Below, piece by piece: positions 25,412 to 34,322 of a stretch of DNA of 64,000 nt. The notes beneath the pieces are model-generated. The model was not told the DNA's origin and searched no databases. It saw only the letters and a program-made list of their open reading frames with translations. The stretch covers positions 3,844,001 through 3,908,000 of the forward strand of contig NZ_CP180352.1 in NCBI RefSeq assembly GCF_048007105.1. Reading direction: 5' to 3'. This DNA is from Minwuia sp048007105. Its GTDB lineage: Bacteria > Pseudomonadota > Alphaproteobacteria > Minwuiales > Minwuiaceae. The stretch's first letter is position 1, and every line of letters begins with the position of its first letter. Position numbers and translations under genes: made by a program.

Positions 25412-27001
25412 ATGAAGTATTGTGCAGGCGCGATCGCCGGTGCAGCGGCTCTGGCCTTCTGTGCGACGGCCCAGGCGGCGGAGCCGGCCACAGGATCGCT
25501 CACCATCGCCCAGGCCGCGGAATCCACCATGCTGGATGTCACGCGCGCCGCAGCGGGCGTCGACTGGTACATTCTGGGCAACATCAACGAGCAGCTTCTG
25601 CAGCCCGATCCCACCCTGGAGGTGAAGAACTGGCTGGCCGAAAAATGGGAGCTTACCGAGGTCGACGGCCTGCCGGTCATCGAGGTCTGGCTGCGCAAGG
25701 GCGTCAAGTTTCACCATGGCGGCGAGTTGAAGGCCAGCGACATGGTCTTCGCCCACAAGCGCCTGGCCAATCCGGATGTCAGCAAGTGGCCGCACTATCA
25801 GGCCAAGGTCGACCGGATCGACGTGATCGACGACCATCACTTCAAGATCATCTTCAAGGAGCCGGACGGCACCTTCATTCCCGGCGCCGGACTGATGCGG
25901 CTCTACGGCATCTCCGAGGCCTACTACAACAGCCACACCGAGGAAGAGATCCAGAAGCGTCCCGACGGTACCGGCCCGTGGAAGCTGGTGGACCGGAAGG
26001 TGAAGGAGGAGTTCGTCCTCGAGGCGCATGACGACTACTGGAACCAGGAGCATCGTCCCGGGGTCAAGAACCTGACCATCAAGATCATTCCCGAAGACAT
26101 CACCCGCGTCGCGGCGCTGCAGACCGGCGCCGTGGACTGGATCGATGCGGTGCCGCCGGCGATGATCGAGGATGTCAAGAACATGGACGGCATCGCCACG
26201 GCCTCCCGGCCGTCCGGCAACAACCTGTTCATGACCCTGCCGCAGTACATGGACAAGCTGCCCGGCCGGAACGACAACCCGTTCAAGGACGTGCGCGTCC
26301 GCCGGGCAGCAGCTCTGGCGGTCGACATGGAAGGCATCATCGAGAACGTGCTGTTCGGTCAGGCCCAGCGCTACACCACGACGACGCCGGGTTCATCCGC
26401 CTATGACGCCGATCTGGAGCCGTATCCGTACGATCCCGCGAAGGCGAAGGAACTGATGGTGGAGGCCGGCTATGCCGATGGCTTCGACGTCAACTGCTAC
26501 AACCTGATCACGCCGCGCGAGCCGAACATCAAGGAATATGGCGAGGCCTTCTACGCCTATCTCGGCCAGATCGGCATCCGCTGCAAGGTCGTGGGCGAGG
26601 AGTACGCGCCCTGGCTGGCCCGTAACAGCCGCAGCCGCGAACCGCAGAACGACGGCATCCTGACCCACATGTGGGGTCATGGCGTCGTCGCCGATCCGGG
26701 CACGCCGTGGTCGGGCCACATGCACTGCTACGAGGAAGGCAAGGGCTGGGGCAGCTATTCGCACTATTGCGATCCCGAGATGGACAAGCTGATCGAGGAA
26801 CAGGCGACCATCATGGATCCGACCGAGCGGATCGCGCTGCTGAAGAAGATCGGCCGGAAGAAGTACGAGGAAGTCGCCGGCGGCATCACGACGTATGTGC
26901 CGCTGGTCACCTTCGCCTGGCGCGAAACCAAGGTTGCCTACAATCCGTGGCCCTGGATGGGCTTCTGGCGGAAGCTGCAGGAAATCGGTCTGAAGCAGTA
27001 A
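25412..27001 (+). CDS. ABC transporter periplasmic substrate-binding protein, peptide/nickel family
   Basis: 529 residues of the SBP_bac_5 (DppA/OppA) family. There is a Sec signal peptide with cleavage predicted after residue 22 (CATAQA/AEPA) and no lipobox Cys. Family landmarks include INEQLLQPDPTLEVKNWLAEKW, the GVKFHHGGELKASDMVF segment, and RRAAALAVDMEGIIENVLFG. A GGGGAGAA box lies 8 bases upstream of ATG 25412. First gene of the importer operon. Given the CoA-transferases, ligases and carboxylases around it, the ligand may be a peptide-like or carboxylate catabolic substrate rather than nickel, but this is inference. Confidence 0.9.
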   Translation: MKYCAGAIAGAAALAFCATAQAAEPATGSLTIAQAAESTMLDVTRAAAGVDWYILGNINEQLLQPDPTLEVKNWLAEKWELTEVDGLPVIEVWLRKGVKFHHGGELKASDMVFAHKRLANPDVSKWPHYQAKVDRIDVIDDHHFKIIFKEPDGTFIPGAGLMRLYGISEAYYNSHTEEEIQKRPDGTGPWKLVDRKVKEEFVLEAHDDYWNQEHRPGVKNLTIKIIPEDITRVAALQTGAVDWIDAVPPAMIEDVKNMDGIATASRPSGNNLFMTLPQYMDKLPGRNDNPFKDVRVRRAAALAVDMEGIIENVLFGQAQRYTTTTPGSSAYDADLEPYPYDPAKAKELMVEAGYADGFDVNCYNLITPREPNIKEYGEAFYAYLGQIGIRCKVVGEEYAPWLARNSRSREPQNDGILTHMWGHGVVADPGTPWSGHMHCYEEGKGWGSYSHYCDPEMDKLIEEQATIMDPTERIALLKKIGRKKYEEVAGGITTYVPLVTFAWRETKVAYNPWPWMGFWRKLQEIGLKQ

Positions 27002-27013
27002 CCGGTTTGCGCA

Positions 27014-27047
27014 GGCCGGGCCGGTCCGACAAGGGGCCGGCCCGGCC
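27014..27047 (+). terminator. GC-rich stem-loop between binding-protein and permease genes
   Basis: A perfect 11-base-pair stem (GGCCGGGCCGG with CCGGCCCGGCC) and a 12-base loop begin 13 bases after the binding-protein stop. It is followed by GCCTTTCC, so only a short U run. In importer operons such hairpins commonly stabilise the binding-protein mRNA or attenuate read-through, so binding protein exceeds permease. Confidence 0.6.
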
Positions 27048-27125
27048 GCCTTTCCTGACGGAGCCCGCCGGCAGCACAGCGCCGGCGGACCGAAACCCGA
27101 CTTCCGGGGAGTCAGTGTCGGCATC

Positions 27126-28040
27126 ATGCTGAACTACGTCATCAAGCGTCTGTTGCAGGGTATCGTCTCGATCGTCGGCGCTTCCGCGATCATCTTCGTC
27201 ATCTCGCGGATGGACGATCCGACCCTGCTGCTCCTGCCGATCGACGCCACGCCCGAGATGGTCGAGCATCTCAGGAAAAGGCTCGGTCTCGATCTGCCCC
27301 TGCTGCAGCAATACCTGATCTTCATCGGCAATGCGGTGCAGGGGGACTTCGGGAATTCCTACCGCTGGGAACAGCCCGCGCTGCCGCTGATCCTCGACCG
27401 CCTGCCGGCGACGCTTGAGCTGGCCATCGCCGGGCTCGTCTTCGCCCTGGCGCTCTCCATTCCCTTCGGCGTGCTGTCGGCCGTCTACCGGGACTCCTGG
27501 TTCGACAATTTCGCCAAGCTGTTCGCGATGCTCGGACAGGCGATGCCGAATTTCTGGGTCGGCCTGCTGCTGATCCTCTTCGTCTCCGTCCAGCTCGGCT
27601 GGCTGCCCGCCTTCGGCCGCGAAGGCTTCGACAGCCTGATCATGCCGGCCATCGCCCTCGGCTGGTATCCGGTCGCCGCGATGACCCGAATGCTGCGCTC
27701 GACCATGCTGGACGTGCTGGATTCCGATCATGTCCGCATGGCCCGCGCCATCGGCGTGCCGAACCGCGTCGTGGTATGGAGATACGCGCTACGGAATGCC
27801 GCCGTACCGCTGGTGACCATGATGGGCATCTACTTCGCCAACATGCTCTCCGGCGCCTTCGTGGTGGAGGTCATCTTCGCCTGGCCCGGTATGGGCCGGA
27901 TGGTGGTCGAGGCCCTGTTCGCCCGCGACTTCCCGCTGGTGCAGGTCGGTGTCCTCTTCTCCGCCATCCTCTTCGTCGTCGTGAACCTGCTGGTCGATCT
28001 CAGCTACGGCGTCCTCGATCCGAGGATACGCCATGACTGA
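27126..28040 (+). CDS. ABC transporter permease, DppB type
   Basis: A 304-residue inner-membrane protein with about six transmembrane helices. The first is at residues 8-28 and there is the usual long periplasmic loop after it, as in DppB/OppB (GLDLPLLQQYLIFIGNAVQGD). The cytoplasmic EAA-like coupling loop is ARAIGVPNRVVVWRYALRNA. The helix-rich C-terminus with GAFVVEVIFAWPGMGRM is also family-typical. It begins 124 bases after the binding-protein gene, past the hairpin, and its last 8 bases overlap the next permease gene. Confidence 0.93.
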   Translation: MLNYVIKRLLQGIVSIVGASAIIFVISRMDDPTLLLLPIDATPEMVEHLRKRLGLDLPLLQQYLIFIGNAVQGDFGNSYRWEQPALPLILDRLPATLELAIAGLVFALALSIPFGVLSAVYRDSWFDNFAKLFAMLGQAMPNFWVGLLLILFVSVQLGWLPAFGREGFDSLIMPAIALGWYPVAAMTRMLRSTMLDVLDSDHVRMARAIGVPNRVVVWRYALRNAAVPLVTMMGIYFANMLSGAFVVEVIFAWPGMGRMVVEALFARDFPLVQVGVLFSAILFVVVNLLVDLSYGVLDPRIRHD

Positions 28041-28965
28041 GACACCGAGCGCCCACAACACGAACGCCTCCGGTCAAACGGTCGAGCCGCTGGCCCCGTC
28101 GGGGGTTGCCAGCCTGATGCGCCGCTTCCGGCTGATCCGGTCGAGCCGCATGCCCTGGATCGCCGGCGGCACCCTGGTGGTGCTGGTGTTCTGCGCCGTC
28201 TTCGCCGACGTCATCACGCCCTGGGACCCGACGGCGCTCAACCTCGGCAAGGCGCTGAAGCCGCCGATCTGGCAGGACGGCAGCGTCGCCGGTCATCTGC
28301 TGGGCACGGACAATCTGGGCCGCGACATCCTCAGCCGGATCATCGAGGGCGCGCGCGTCACGGTGGAAGTCGGGATCTACGCCATCATCCTCTCGGGCGG
28401 ACTTGGCGCCATGATGGGCATGATCTCGGCCTATCTCGGCGGTGTCGTGGACGCGGTGATCATGCGGCTGGTCGATATCCAGATGTCGATCCCGCCACTG
28501 GCGCTGGCCATGGTCCTCGCCGCGGTACTCAGTGGCGGCATGACGACCGTCATTATCGTGATCGTCTTGTCCTACTGGACCTGGTACGCACGCATCGTCC
28601 GCGGCGAGGTGCTGAGCCTCAGGGAACGCGACTTCGTGAAGCTCGCCCGCGTGGCCGGGTGCTCGACGCCGGTCATTCTCTGGCGGCACATCCTGCCCAA
28701 TGTGCTCAACACGCTGCTGGTGCTGGCGTCGCTGCAGCTCGGTTCGGTCATCATCTTCGAGGCCACCCTCTCCTTCCTGGGGCTGGGTGTGCAGTCGCCG
28801 GAGATGTCCTGGGGTCTGATGCTGAACGATGCGCGCCCCTACATGGCCCGCGCCTGGTGGACCATCACCCTGCCCGGCATCGCCATCATGATCGTCTGCC
28901 TTGCCGCCAATGTCTTCGGCGACTGGATGCGTGACACCCTCGATCCGAAGCGGCGGCAGCTATGA
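28033..28965 (+). CDS. ABC transporter permease, DppC type
   Basis: 310 residues. An N-terminal cytoplasmic segment precedes the first helix at about 37-57. The family signature GTDNLGRDILSRIIEGARV is present, and the EAA-type loop reads FVKLARVAGCSTPVILWRHI. The ending GDWMRDTLDPKRRQL is characteristic of DppC. It is the second membrane subunit of the importer and overlaps both neighbours by a few bases (8 upstream, 4 downstream), a sign of translational coupling. Confidence 0.93.
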   Translation: MTETPSAHNTNASGQTVEPLAPSGVASLMRRFRLIRSSRMPWIAGGTLVVLVFCAVFADVITPWDPTALNLGKALKPPIWQDGSVAGHLLGTDNLGRDILSRIIEGARVTVEVGIYAIILSGGLGAMMGMISAYLGGVVDAVIMRLVDIQMSIPPLALAMVLAAVLSGGMTTVIIVIVLSYWTWYARIVRGEVLSLRERDFVKLARVAGCSTPVILWRHILPNVLNTLLVLASLQLGSVIIFEATLSFLGLGVQSPEMSWGLMLNDARPYMARAWWTITLPGIAIMIVCLAANVFGDWMRDTLDPKRRQL

Positions 28966-29969
28966 ACGCAAACCCTGCGGCACAGGCGAACCAGCCGGTC
29001 CTGAAAGTCGAGGACCTGAAGACCCACATCTTCCTGAAGCGCGGCACCGTGCAGGCCGTTGACGGCGTCAGCTTCCACGTGAACGCCGGCGAGACTCTGG
29101 GCCTGGTCGGCGAGTCCGGTTCGGGCAAGTCGATGACCTCGCTGTCGATCCTGCGGCTGATCCCGAAGCCCGGCGCGCGCACCGTCTCGGGCCGGATCGA
29201 GATCGAAGGCGTCAACGTGCTCGACCTCGACGAGGAGACCATGGTCCGGGAGATCCGCGGCAAGAAGGTCTCGATGATCTCCCAGGATCCGATGACATCG
29301 CTCAATCCGGTCTTCTCCATTGGCGAACAGGTCGGCGCCGCCTTCCGCTACCACGATCTGGTGCGCGGCCGTTCCGCGATCCGGGAAGCCGTCGTCAACG
29401 TGCTGCGCCGGGTGCGCATCCCCTCGCCGGAACGCCGGCTGGACGATTTCCCGCACCAGTACTCGGGCGGCATGCGCCAGCGCGTCGTCGCGGCCATGGC
29501 CATCGCCTGCTCCCCGCGGCTCATGATCGCCGACGAGCCCACGAGCAACCTGGACGTGACCATCCAGGTCCAGATCATCCGTCTGCTGCGGGAGATCCAG
29601 AAGGAGACCGGCGTCGGGCTGATCTTCATCACCCACGACATGGGCGTCGCCGCCAACATCTGCGACCGCGTGGCGGTGATGTATGCCGGCCGGATCGTCG
29701 AGATCGGCGATGTCGGCACCATCTTCGCCAACCCCAGCCACCCCTACACCCAGGGCCTGCTGGATTCGATCCCGCATCTGGGACGGCGGCGGGAGCGGCT
29801 CTACTCCATCCCCGGCAACCCGCCGGACATGCAGAATCCGCCGCAGGGCTGCCGTTTCGCGGCCCGCTGCCCGCATGTGATGGAGCGCTGCAAGCAGGAA
29901 TACCCGCCCGAGGAGACCATCGCACCCGGCCATACCGCCGCCTGCTGGCTGGTCACGGAGAAGAAATGA
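28962..29969 (+). CDS. Peptide-type ABC importer ATPase, DppD type
   Basis: 335 residues. Walker A GESGSGKS, Q-loop MISQDPMTSLNP, signature YSGGMRQRV, Walker B LMIADEPTSNLD, and switch His in THDMG are all intact. The C-terminal oligopeptide-transporter domain has the Cys-containing GCRFAARCPHVMERC stretch of the OppD/DppD class. ATG 28962 overlaps the DppC stop by 4 bases, and its own stop overlaps the next ATPase start by 4. Pairs with the following, frameshifted ATPase to energise import. Confidence 0.94.
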   Translation: MNANPAAQANQPVLKVEDLKTHIFLKRGTVQAVDGVSFHVNAGETLGLVGESGSGKSMTSLSILRLIPKPGARTVSGRIEIEGVNVLDLDEETMVREIRGKKVSMISQDPMTSLNPVFSIGEQVGAAFRYHDLVRGRSAIREAVVNVLRRVRIPSPERRLDDFPHQYSGGMRQRVVAAMAIACSPRLMIADEPTSNLDVTIQVQIIRLLREIQKETGVGLIFITHDMGVAANICDRVAVMYAGRIVEIGDVGTIFANPSHPYTQGLLDSIPHLGRRRERLYSIPGNPPDMQNPPQGCRFAARCPHVMERCKQEYPPEETIAPGHTAACWLVTEKK

Positions 29970-30939
29970 TCCTGGAAATCGACAATCTGGTGAAGCACTT
30001 CCCCGTCGGCGGCGGCTTCCCCTTCGGCGGCTCCAAGGGCGCGGTTAAGGCGGTCGACGGCGTCAGCTTCGGCATCGAGGCCGGCGAGACCTTTGCGCTG
30101 GTTGGCGAGTCGGGCTGCGGCAAGACCACCATCGCCAAGCTGATCCTGTTGCTCGAACAGCCGACCGAGGGCCGGATCGTCTTCGACGGTGTCGATCTGA
30201 CCAAGCTCGACCGCAACCAGATCAAGACCTACCGCCGCAACGCGCAGGCGGTGTTTCAGGACCCCTACAGCTCGCTGAACCCGCGCATGAAGGTGCGGGA
30301 TATCCTCGCCGAACCGATCCGCGCGCATCAGGCCATGGACCGCAAGCAGCTGGAGAAACGTCTCGACGAAGTGCTGGAAATCGTCGGCCTGCCGCAGCGG
30401 TCCAAGGGGAACTACCCGCACGAGTTCTCCGGCGGCCAGCGCCAGCGCATTGCCGTGGCCCGGGCGCTGACGCTCAATCCGAAATTCATCGTCCTGGACG
30501 AACCGATTTCCGCCCTCGACGTCTCGATCCGAGCGCAGATCCTCAACCTGCTGGAGGACGTGCAGAAGGAATTCGGCCTGACGTACCTGATCATCGCCCA
30601 CGATCTCGCGCTGGTGGAGCATGTTTCGACCACGGTCGGCGTGATGTATCTGGGCAATCTGGTCGAGATCGGTCCCACCGCTGAGGTCTTCGACGACCCG
30701 AAGCATCCCTACACCCAGGCGCTGCTGGCGGCCGTCCTCGGCCGGACCCGAAACACGGCCTCAGCGAACAGCTTGTCACAGGCGAGATCGCCAGCGCGCT
30801 GAACCCGCCGTCGGGCTGCAAGTTCCATCCGCGCTGCCCGCACGTGATGGATGTGTGCCGGCAGGACTGGCCCGAACTGCAATCCATCGGCGGCAAACGT
30901 GCCGCCGGCTGCCACCTGCTGCAGAGGCAATCCGCATGA
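29966..30939 (+). pseudogene. Peptide-type ABC importer ATPase, DppF type, with 3' frameshift
   Basis: The first 258 or so residues are an intact DppF-like ATPase (Walker A GESGCGKTT, signature FSGGQRQRI, Walker B FIVLDEPISALD). After ALLAAVLG the frame slips and stops at 30802. The shifted frame continues as PDPKHGLSEQLVTGEIASAL and then the family's C-terminal GCKFHPRCPHVMDVC, ending with TGA 30937-30939. That stop overlaps the next gene's ATG in the usual operon manner. One missing base in the GGCC at 30740-30743 accounts for it. The truncated product keeps every nucleotide-binding motif and loses about 60 C-terminal residues, so it could still work. Confidence 0.8.
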
Positions 30940-32129
30940 CCGGTGCGCTGTCGGGCTATGTCGTCATCGAGGTCGCCGGCAATGTCGCTTCGGCCTATTG
31001 CGGGGCGCTGCTGGCCGCCTGCGGCGCGGAGGTCATCAAGATCGAGCCGCCAGTGACCGGCGATCCGGTGCGCACCCTGCCACCCTTCGCAAAGGTCGGC
31101 GCGCCGCCGGAGAACGGCGGCATGCACCTGTTCCTCAATGCGAACAAGCAGAGCGTGGTGCTGGACATCGGTGCGAACTCGGGCCGGCAGGCGGCAGAAA
31201 GGCTGGTGGCTGGAGCGGACGTTCTGGTCGAGGTCGGGCTCGAAGACCGGGAACCGCTGGGCCAGGAATGTCCCGATCTCATCCGCGCGATCCTGAGCTG
31301 GTTCGGCCAGACCGGCCCGCGCCGGGACTGGCGCGCGACCGATGCGGTCATCCAGTCGATGACCGGCTTCATCTATCCCATCGGCCCCGAGGTGGGACCG
31401 CCTGTCATTCCGGGCGGCTATCAGGCCCAGATCACCGCCGGCGTGACGGCCTTCATCGCCATTGTCACCGCGCTGATCGGCCGGGAGTCCGGCGACGCCG
31501 GCTGCACCATCGACCAGAGCGTTCTGGAGGCCACGCTGACCTACACCGAGATCGGTCCGGTCAAGCATATCTATGATGGCGAGAAATCCGTGCGAAAGGG
31601 CGTGAACCGCTTCCGTCCGACCTATCCGCAGACGCTCTATCCCTGCGCCGAGGGCACGTGGCTCGGCGTCTCGACGGTCACGCCGCTGCAATGGTACGCG
31701 GCCTGCGACCTGATCGGCGTGCGCGAGTTCGCCTACGATCCGCGGCTGCAGACATCCGAGAACCGCAACGACAACTGGCGCGAGATCGACGACGTCTTCG
31801 TCCGGCAGCTGGCCGCGCGGCGCGCCGAGGAATGGTTCCACGAGGGCCAGGCCCGACGGCTGCCATTCGCGCTGATCCCGACCATGGAGGAGCTGTCGGA
31901 ACTGGATCACTTCCAGGCCCGCGAGGTCTTCGGGACCTACGGCCTGCCGGACGGCGGCAGCTTCCAGGCGCCTGTGATCCCGTGGAAATTCGCCGCCACG
32001 CCACTGCGTCAGGGCGGCACCGCGCCGCGGCTGGGTGCGGATACCCGCACGATCCTGTCCGGACGGCTCGGCATGGCCGATCCGGAGATCGACGCGCTCG
32101 CCGCCTCGGACCTGAGAGGCGCCGCATGA
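30936..32129 (+). CDS. CaiB/BaiF family class III CoA-transferase, catalytic Asp replaced
   Basis: 397 residues of the class III CoA-transferases. The N-terminal Rossmann half has ALLAACGAEVIKIEPPVTGD and NANKQSVVLDIG. At the place of the catalytic Asp (pattern D-x3-G-x2-A, followed by a helix) this protein reads QITAGVTAF, so Gln165 stands where Asp is expected. The C-terminal half has LYPCAEGTWLGV and PFALIPTMEEL. ATG 30936 overlaps the preceding stop by 4 bases, and the stop overlaps the next CaiB gene by 4. The pair therefore looks like a heteromeric enzyme in which this is the non-catalytic subunit. Confidence 0.88.
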   Translation: MTGALSGYVVIEVAGNVASAYCGALLAACGAEVIKIEPPVTGDPVRTLPPFAKVGAPPENGGMHLFLNANKQSVVLDIGANSGRQAAERLVAGADVLVEVGLEDREPLGQECPDLIRAILSWFGQTGPRRDWRATDAVIQSMTGFIYPIGPEVGPPVIPGGYQAQITAGVTAFIAIVTALIGRESGDAGCTIDQSVLEATLTYTEIGPVKHIYDGEKSVRKGVNRFRPTYPQTLYPCAEGTWLGVSTVTPLQWYAACDLIGVREFAYDPRLQTSENRNDNWREIDDVFVRQLAARRAEEWFHEGQARRLPFALIPTMEELSELDHFQAREVFGTYGLPDGGSFQAPVIPWKFAATPLRQGGTAPRLGADTRTILSGRLGMADPEIDALAASDLRGAA

Positions 32130-33376
32130 AGCCGCTCCGCGATGTCCGGGTGGTCGACTTCACCATGGGCTGGTCCGGTCCTCTGGCAGCACGACATCTT
32201 GCCGACATGGGCGCCGAGGTCATCAAGGTGGAGGCCTGCCAGTACGCCGACTGGTGGCGCGGCTGGGAGCACACCGAGGAGACCCTCAGCCAGATGGTCC
32301 ACGAGACCACCGCGGCCTTCAACCTGATGAACCGCAACAAGCTGGGCGTGACGCTGGACCTGACGACCGAGCGGGGCCGCGCTCTGGTGCTGCGGCTGGT
32401 CGAACGCGCCGACGCCGTGATCGAGAACCAAGCCCAGCCGGTCATGCCGAAGCTCGGCCTCGGTTACGAGGACCTGAAGAAGGTCAATCCGTCGATCGTC
32501 ATGCTGTCCATGCCGGGGTTCGGGTCGACCGGGCCGTGGGCGGGATATCGGGGTTACGGCTCGACCGTGGAGCACGGCGCCGGCCTGCCGCATCTGACGG
32601 GCGAGCCGGACGGGCCGCCGATCCAGACGCACATCGCCTATGGCGACGCCTGCGGTGGCATCAACGCCGCGGCGGCGTTGCTCGTCGGCATCCTCCACCG
32701 CAAGCGCACGGGCGAGGGCCAGTTCATCAACATCGCCCAGGTCGAGTGCATGCTTCAGCTCGGCATTCACGGCCCCATTCATCAGGGACTGACCGGCGAG
32801 GCGCCGCCGCGGACAGGCAACCGGCATCCGCTCTACGCACCACAGGGCATCTATCCCTGCGCCGGCGAGGACGACTGGCTCACGGTCGCGGTGGCATCGG
32901 ACGAAGAGTGGCAGGCGCTGGCGCGGACCATGGAACGGAACGATCTGGCATCAGACCACCGGTTCGCCAACGCCGAAGGCCGCCACACCGGACACGGCGA
33001 ACTGGACGCGGCCATCGCCGGCTGGACGCGTGGCATGTCCGCGAAGCAGGCGGCCGAGAAGCTGCAGGCGGCCGGCGTGGCCGCAGCGCCTGTGCTGCGG
33101 GGCGACGAACTGCTGGACGACGCGCAGCTTGCCGCGCGCGGGTTCTGGGTCGAGATCGAACGCGCCCATGTCGGCCGGAAGCCGCACCCTGCCTCGCCCT
33201 ATCGCATCGATGGCGAACGCGGCGCGCTTGAATGGCCCGCCCCCACCGTCGGCGAGCACAATGACGGTGTTCTCGGCGGCATTCTCGGGCTGAGCGAGGC
33301 CGAGCGCCGGGAGCTTTCCGACATTGGCATCATCGGCAACGTGCCTTTCGTCCCCAAGGCGGCAAAGCGTGGCTGA
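32126..33376 (+). CDS. CaiB/BaiF family class III CoA-transferase, catalytic subunit
   Basis: 416 residues. Family signatures are DFTMGWSGPLAARHLADMGA, HIAYGDACGGINAAAALL with the catalytic Asp174, and a C-terminal LQAAGVAAAPVLRGDELLDD. These enzymes move CoA between carboxylic acids through an aspartyl-CoA anhydride. ATG 32126 overlaps the stop of the Asp-less paralogue. The following ABC ATPase starts inside its last codons. With the neighbouring ligases it would activate an imported or intermediate carboxylate; the acid itself is unknown. Confidence 0.92.
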   Translation: MKPLRDVRVVDFTMGWSGPLAARHLADMGAEVIKVEACQYADWWRGWEHTEETLSQMVHETTAAFNLMNRNKLGVTLDLTTERGRALVLRLVERADAVIENQAQPVMPKLGLGYEDLKKVNPSIVMLSMPGFGSTGPWAGYRGYGSTVEHGAGLPHLTGEPDGPPIQTHIAYGDACGGINAAAALLVGILHRKRTGEGQFINIAQVECMLQLGIHGPIHQGLTGEAPPRTGNRHPLYAPQGIYPCAGEDDWLTVAVASDEEWQALARTMERNDLASDHRFANAEGRHTGHGELDAAIAGWTRGMSAKQAAEKLQAAGVAAAPVLRGDELLDDAQLAARGFWVEIERAHVGRKPHPASPYRIDGERGALEWPAPTVGEHNDGVLGGILGLSEAERRELSDIGIIGNVPFVPKAAKRG

Positions 33377-34322
33377 AACGCCGGCGATCCGCGCCGTGGA
33401 CCTCGTGAAACGCTACGGAGCCGCCGAGGCGGTCCGCGGCGTCGGCTTCAGCGTCGCCCCGCGGGAGACCGTCGGCCTGCTCGGCCCCAACGGCGCGGGC
33501 AAGACCACGACCATTCGGATGCTGGCGGGCTTCCTCGCGCCGACGGCGGGATCGATCGAAGTCGGCGGCGAGAGCGTTGGCGGCGCGGGACCGGGAGCAC
33601 GCGACATGCGACGGCGCATCGGCTATCTGCCCGAAGGCACCCCGATCCGGCGCGACATGACCGTCCGCGACTACCTGTCGGCGCGCGCCCGGATCTACGG
33701 CCTGCCGCGCGCGCGCCGGCGCGAGATGATCGACCGGGCGATGGAACGCTGCGGCATTGCCCCGCGCGCCGATACGTTGATCGGCCGGCTCTCCAAGGGG
33801 CTGAAACAGCGCGCCGGCCTCGCCCAGGCCATCCTGCACGAACCGGACATCCTGATCCTGGACGAGCCGTCGAGCGGCATCGATCCGGTACAGATCGTGG
33901 AGGTTCGGAACCTGATCCGCGAGCTCGGGCAATCGCATACCATTGTCTTCTCCAGCCATGTGCTGCCCGAGGCCGAACAGATCTGCGACCGGGTTCTGGT
34001 GATGGGCCGCGGACGGATCCTCGGCGAGCGCCGCCGGAGCGACGGCTCCGAGGCCCGCTTCGTGGTCGAGGCTGGCGCACCCGCGGCTCGCCTCATCGCC
34101 CTGCTGTCGCCGCTGGCTGCCGGAGACATCGAAGCCTCGGAGGCTGACGGTCTCACGGTCTGCCGCTTCGTGCTGGGTGCCGAAACCGATACGGCGCGAG
34201 TCGCCGAGACCGTGGTCGGCGCCGGCATCCCGCTGCAGCGGCTTACAAGCGAACGGGACGATCTGGAGGGCGCCTTTCTCCGCCTGCTGGGCGAGGACGA
34301 GGCGGCGGCGCGGGCATCGTGA
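33369..34322 (+). CDS. ABC-2 type transporter ATPase, GldA/NatA-like
   Basis: 317 residues. Walker A LLGPNGAGKTTT, Q-loop region IGYLPEGTP, signature LSKGLKQRAGLAQA, Walker B ILILDEPSSGIDP, and switch His in FSSHVLPEA. The LSKGLKQR form of the signature and the GIDP ending are typical of the ABCA/GldA/NosF group of ABC-2 ATPases. A C-terminal domain of about 90 residues follows. GTG 33369 is chosen because the family's first strand begins 6 residues later; the ORF overlaps the CoA-transferase gene by 8 bases. Drives the following GldF-like permease. Confidence 0.92.
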   Translation: MAETPAIRAVDLVKRYGAAEAVRGVGFSVAPRETVGLLGPNGAGKTTTIRMLAGFLAPTAGSIEVGGESVGGAGPGARDMRRRIGYLPEGTPIRRDMTVRDYLSARARIYGLPRARRREMIDRAMERCGIAPRADTLIGRLSKGLKQRAGLAQAILHEPDILILDEPSSGIDPVQIVEVRNLIRELGQSHTIVFSSHVLPEAEQICDRVLVMGRGRILGERRRSDGSEARFVVEAGAPAARLIALLSPLAAGDIEASEADGLTVCRFVLGAETDTARVAETVVGAGIPLQRLTSERDDLEGAFLRLLGEDEAAARAS

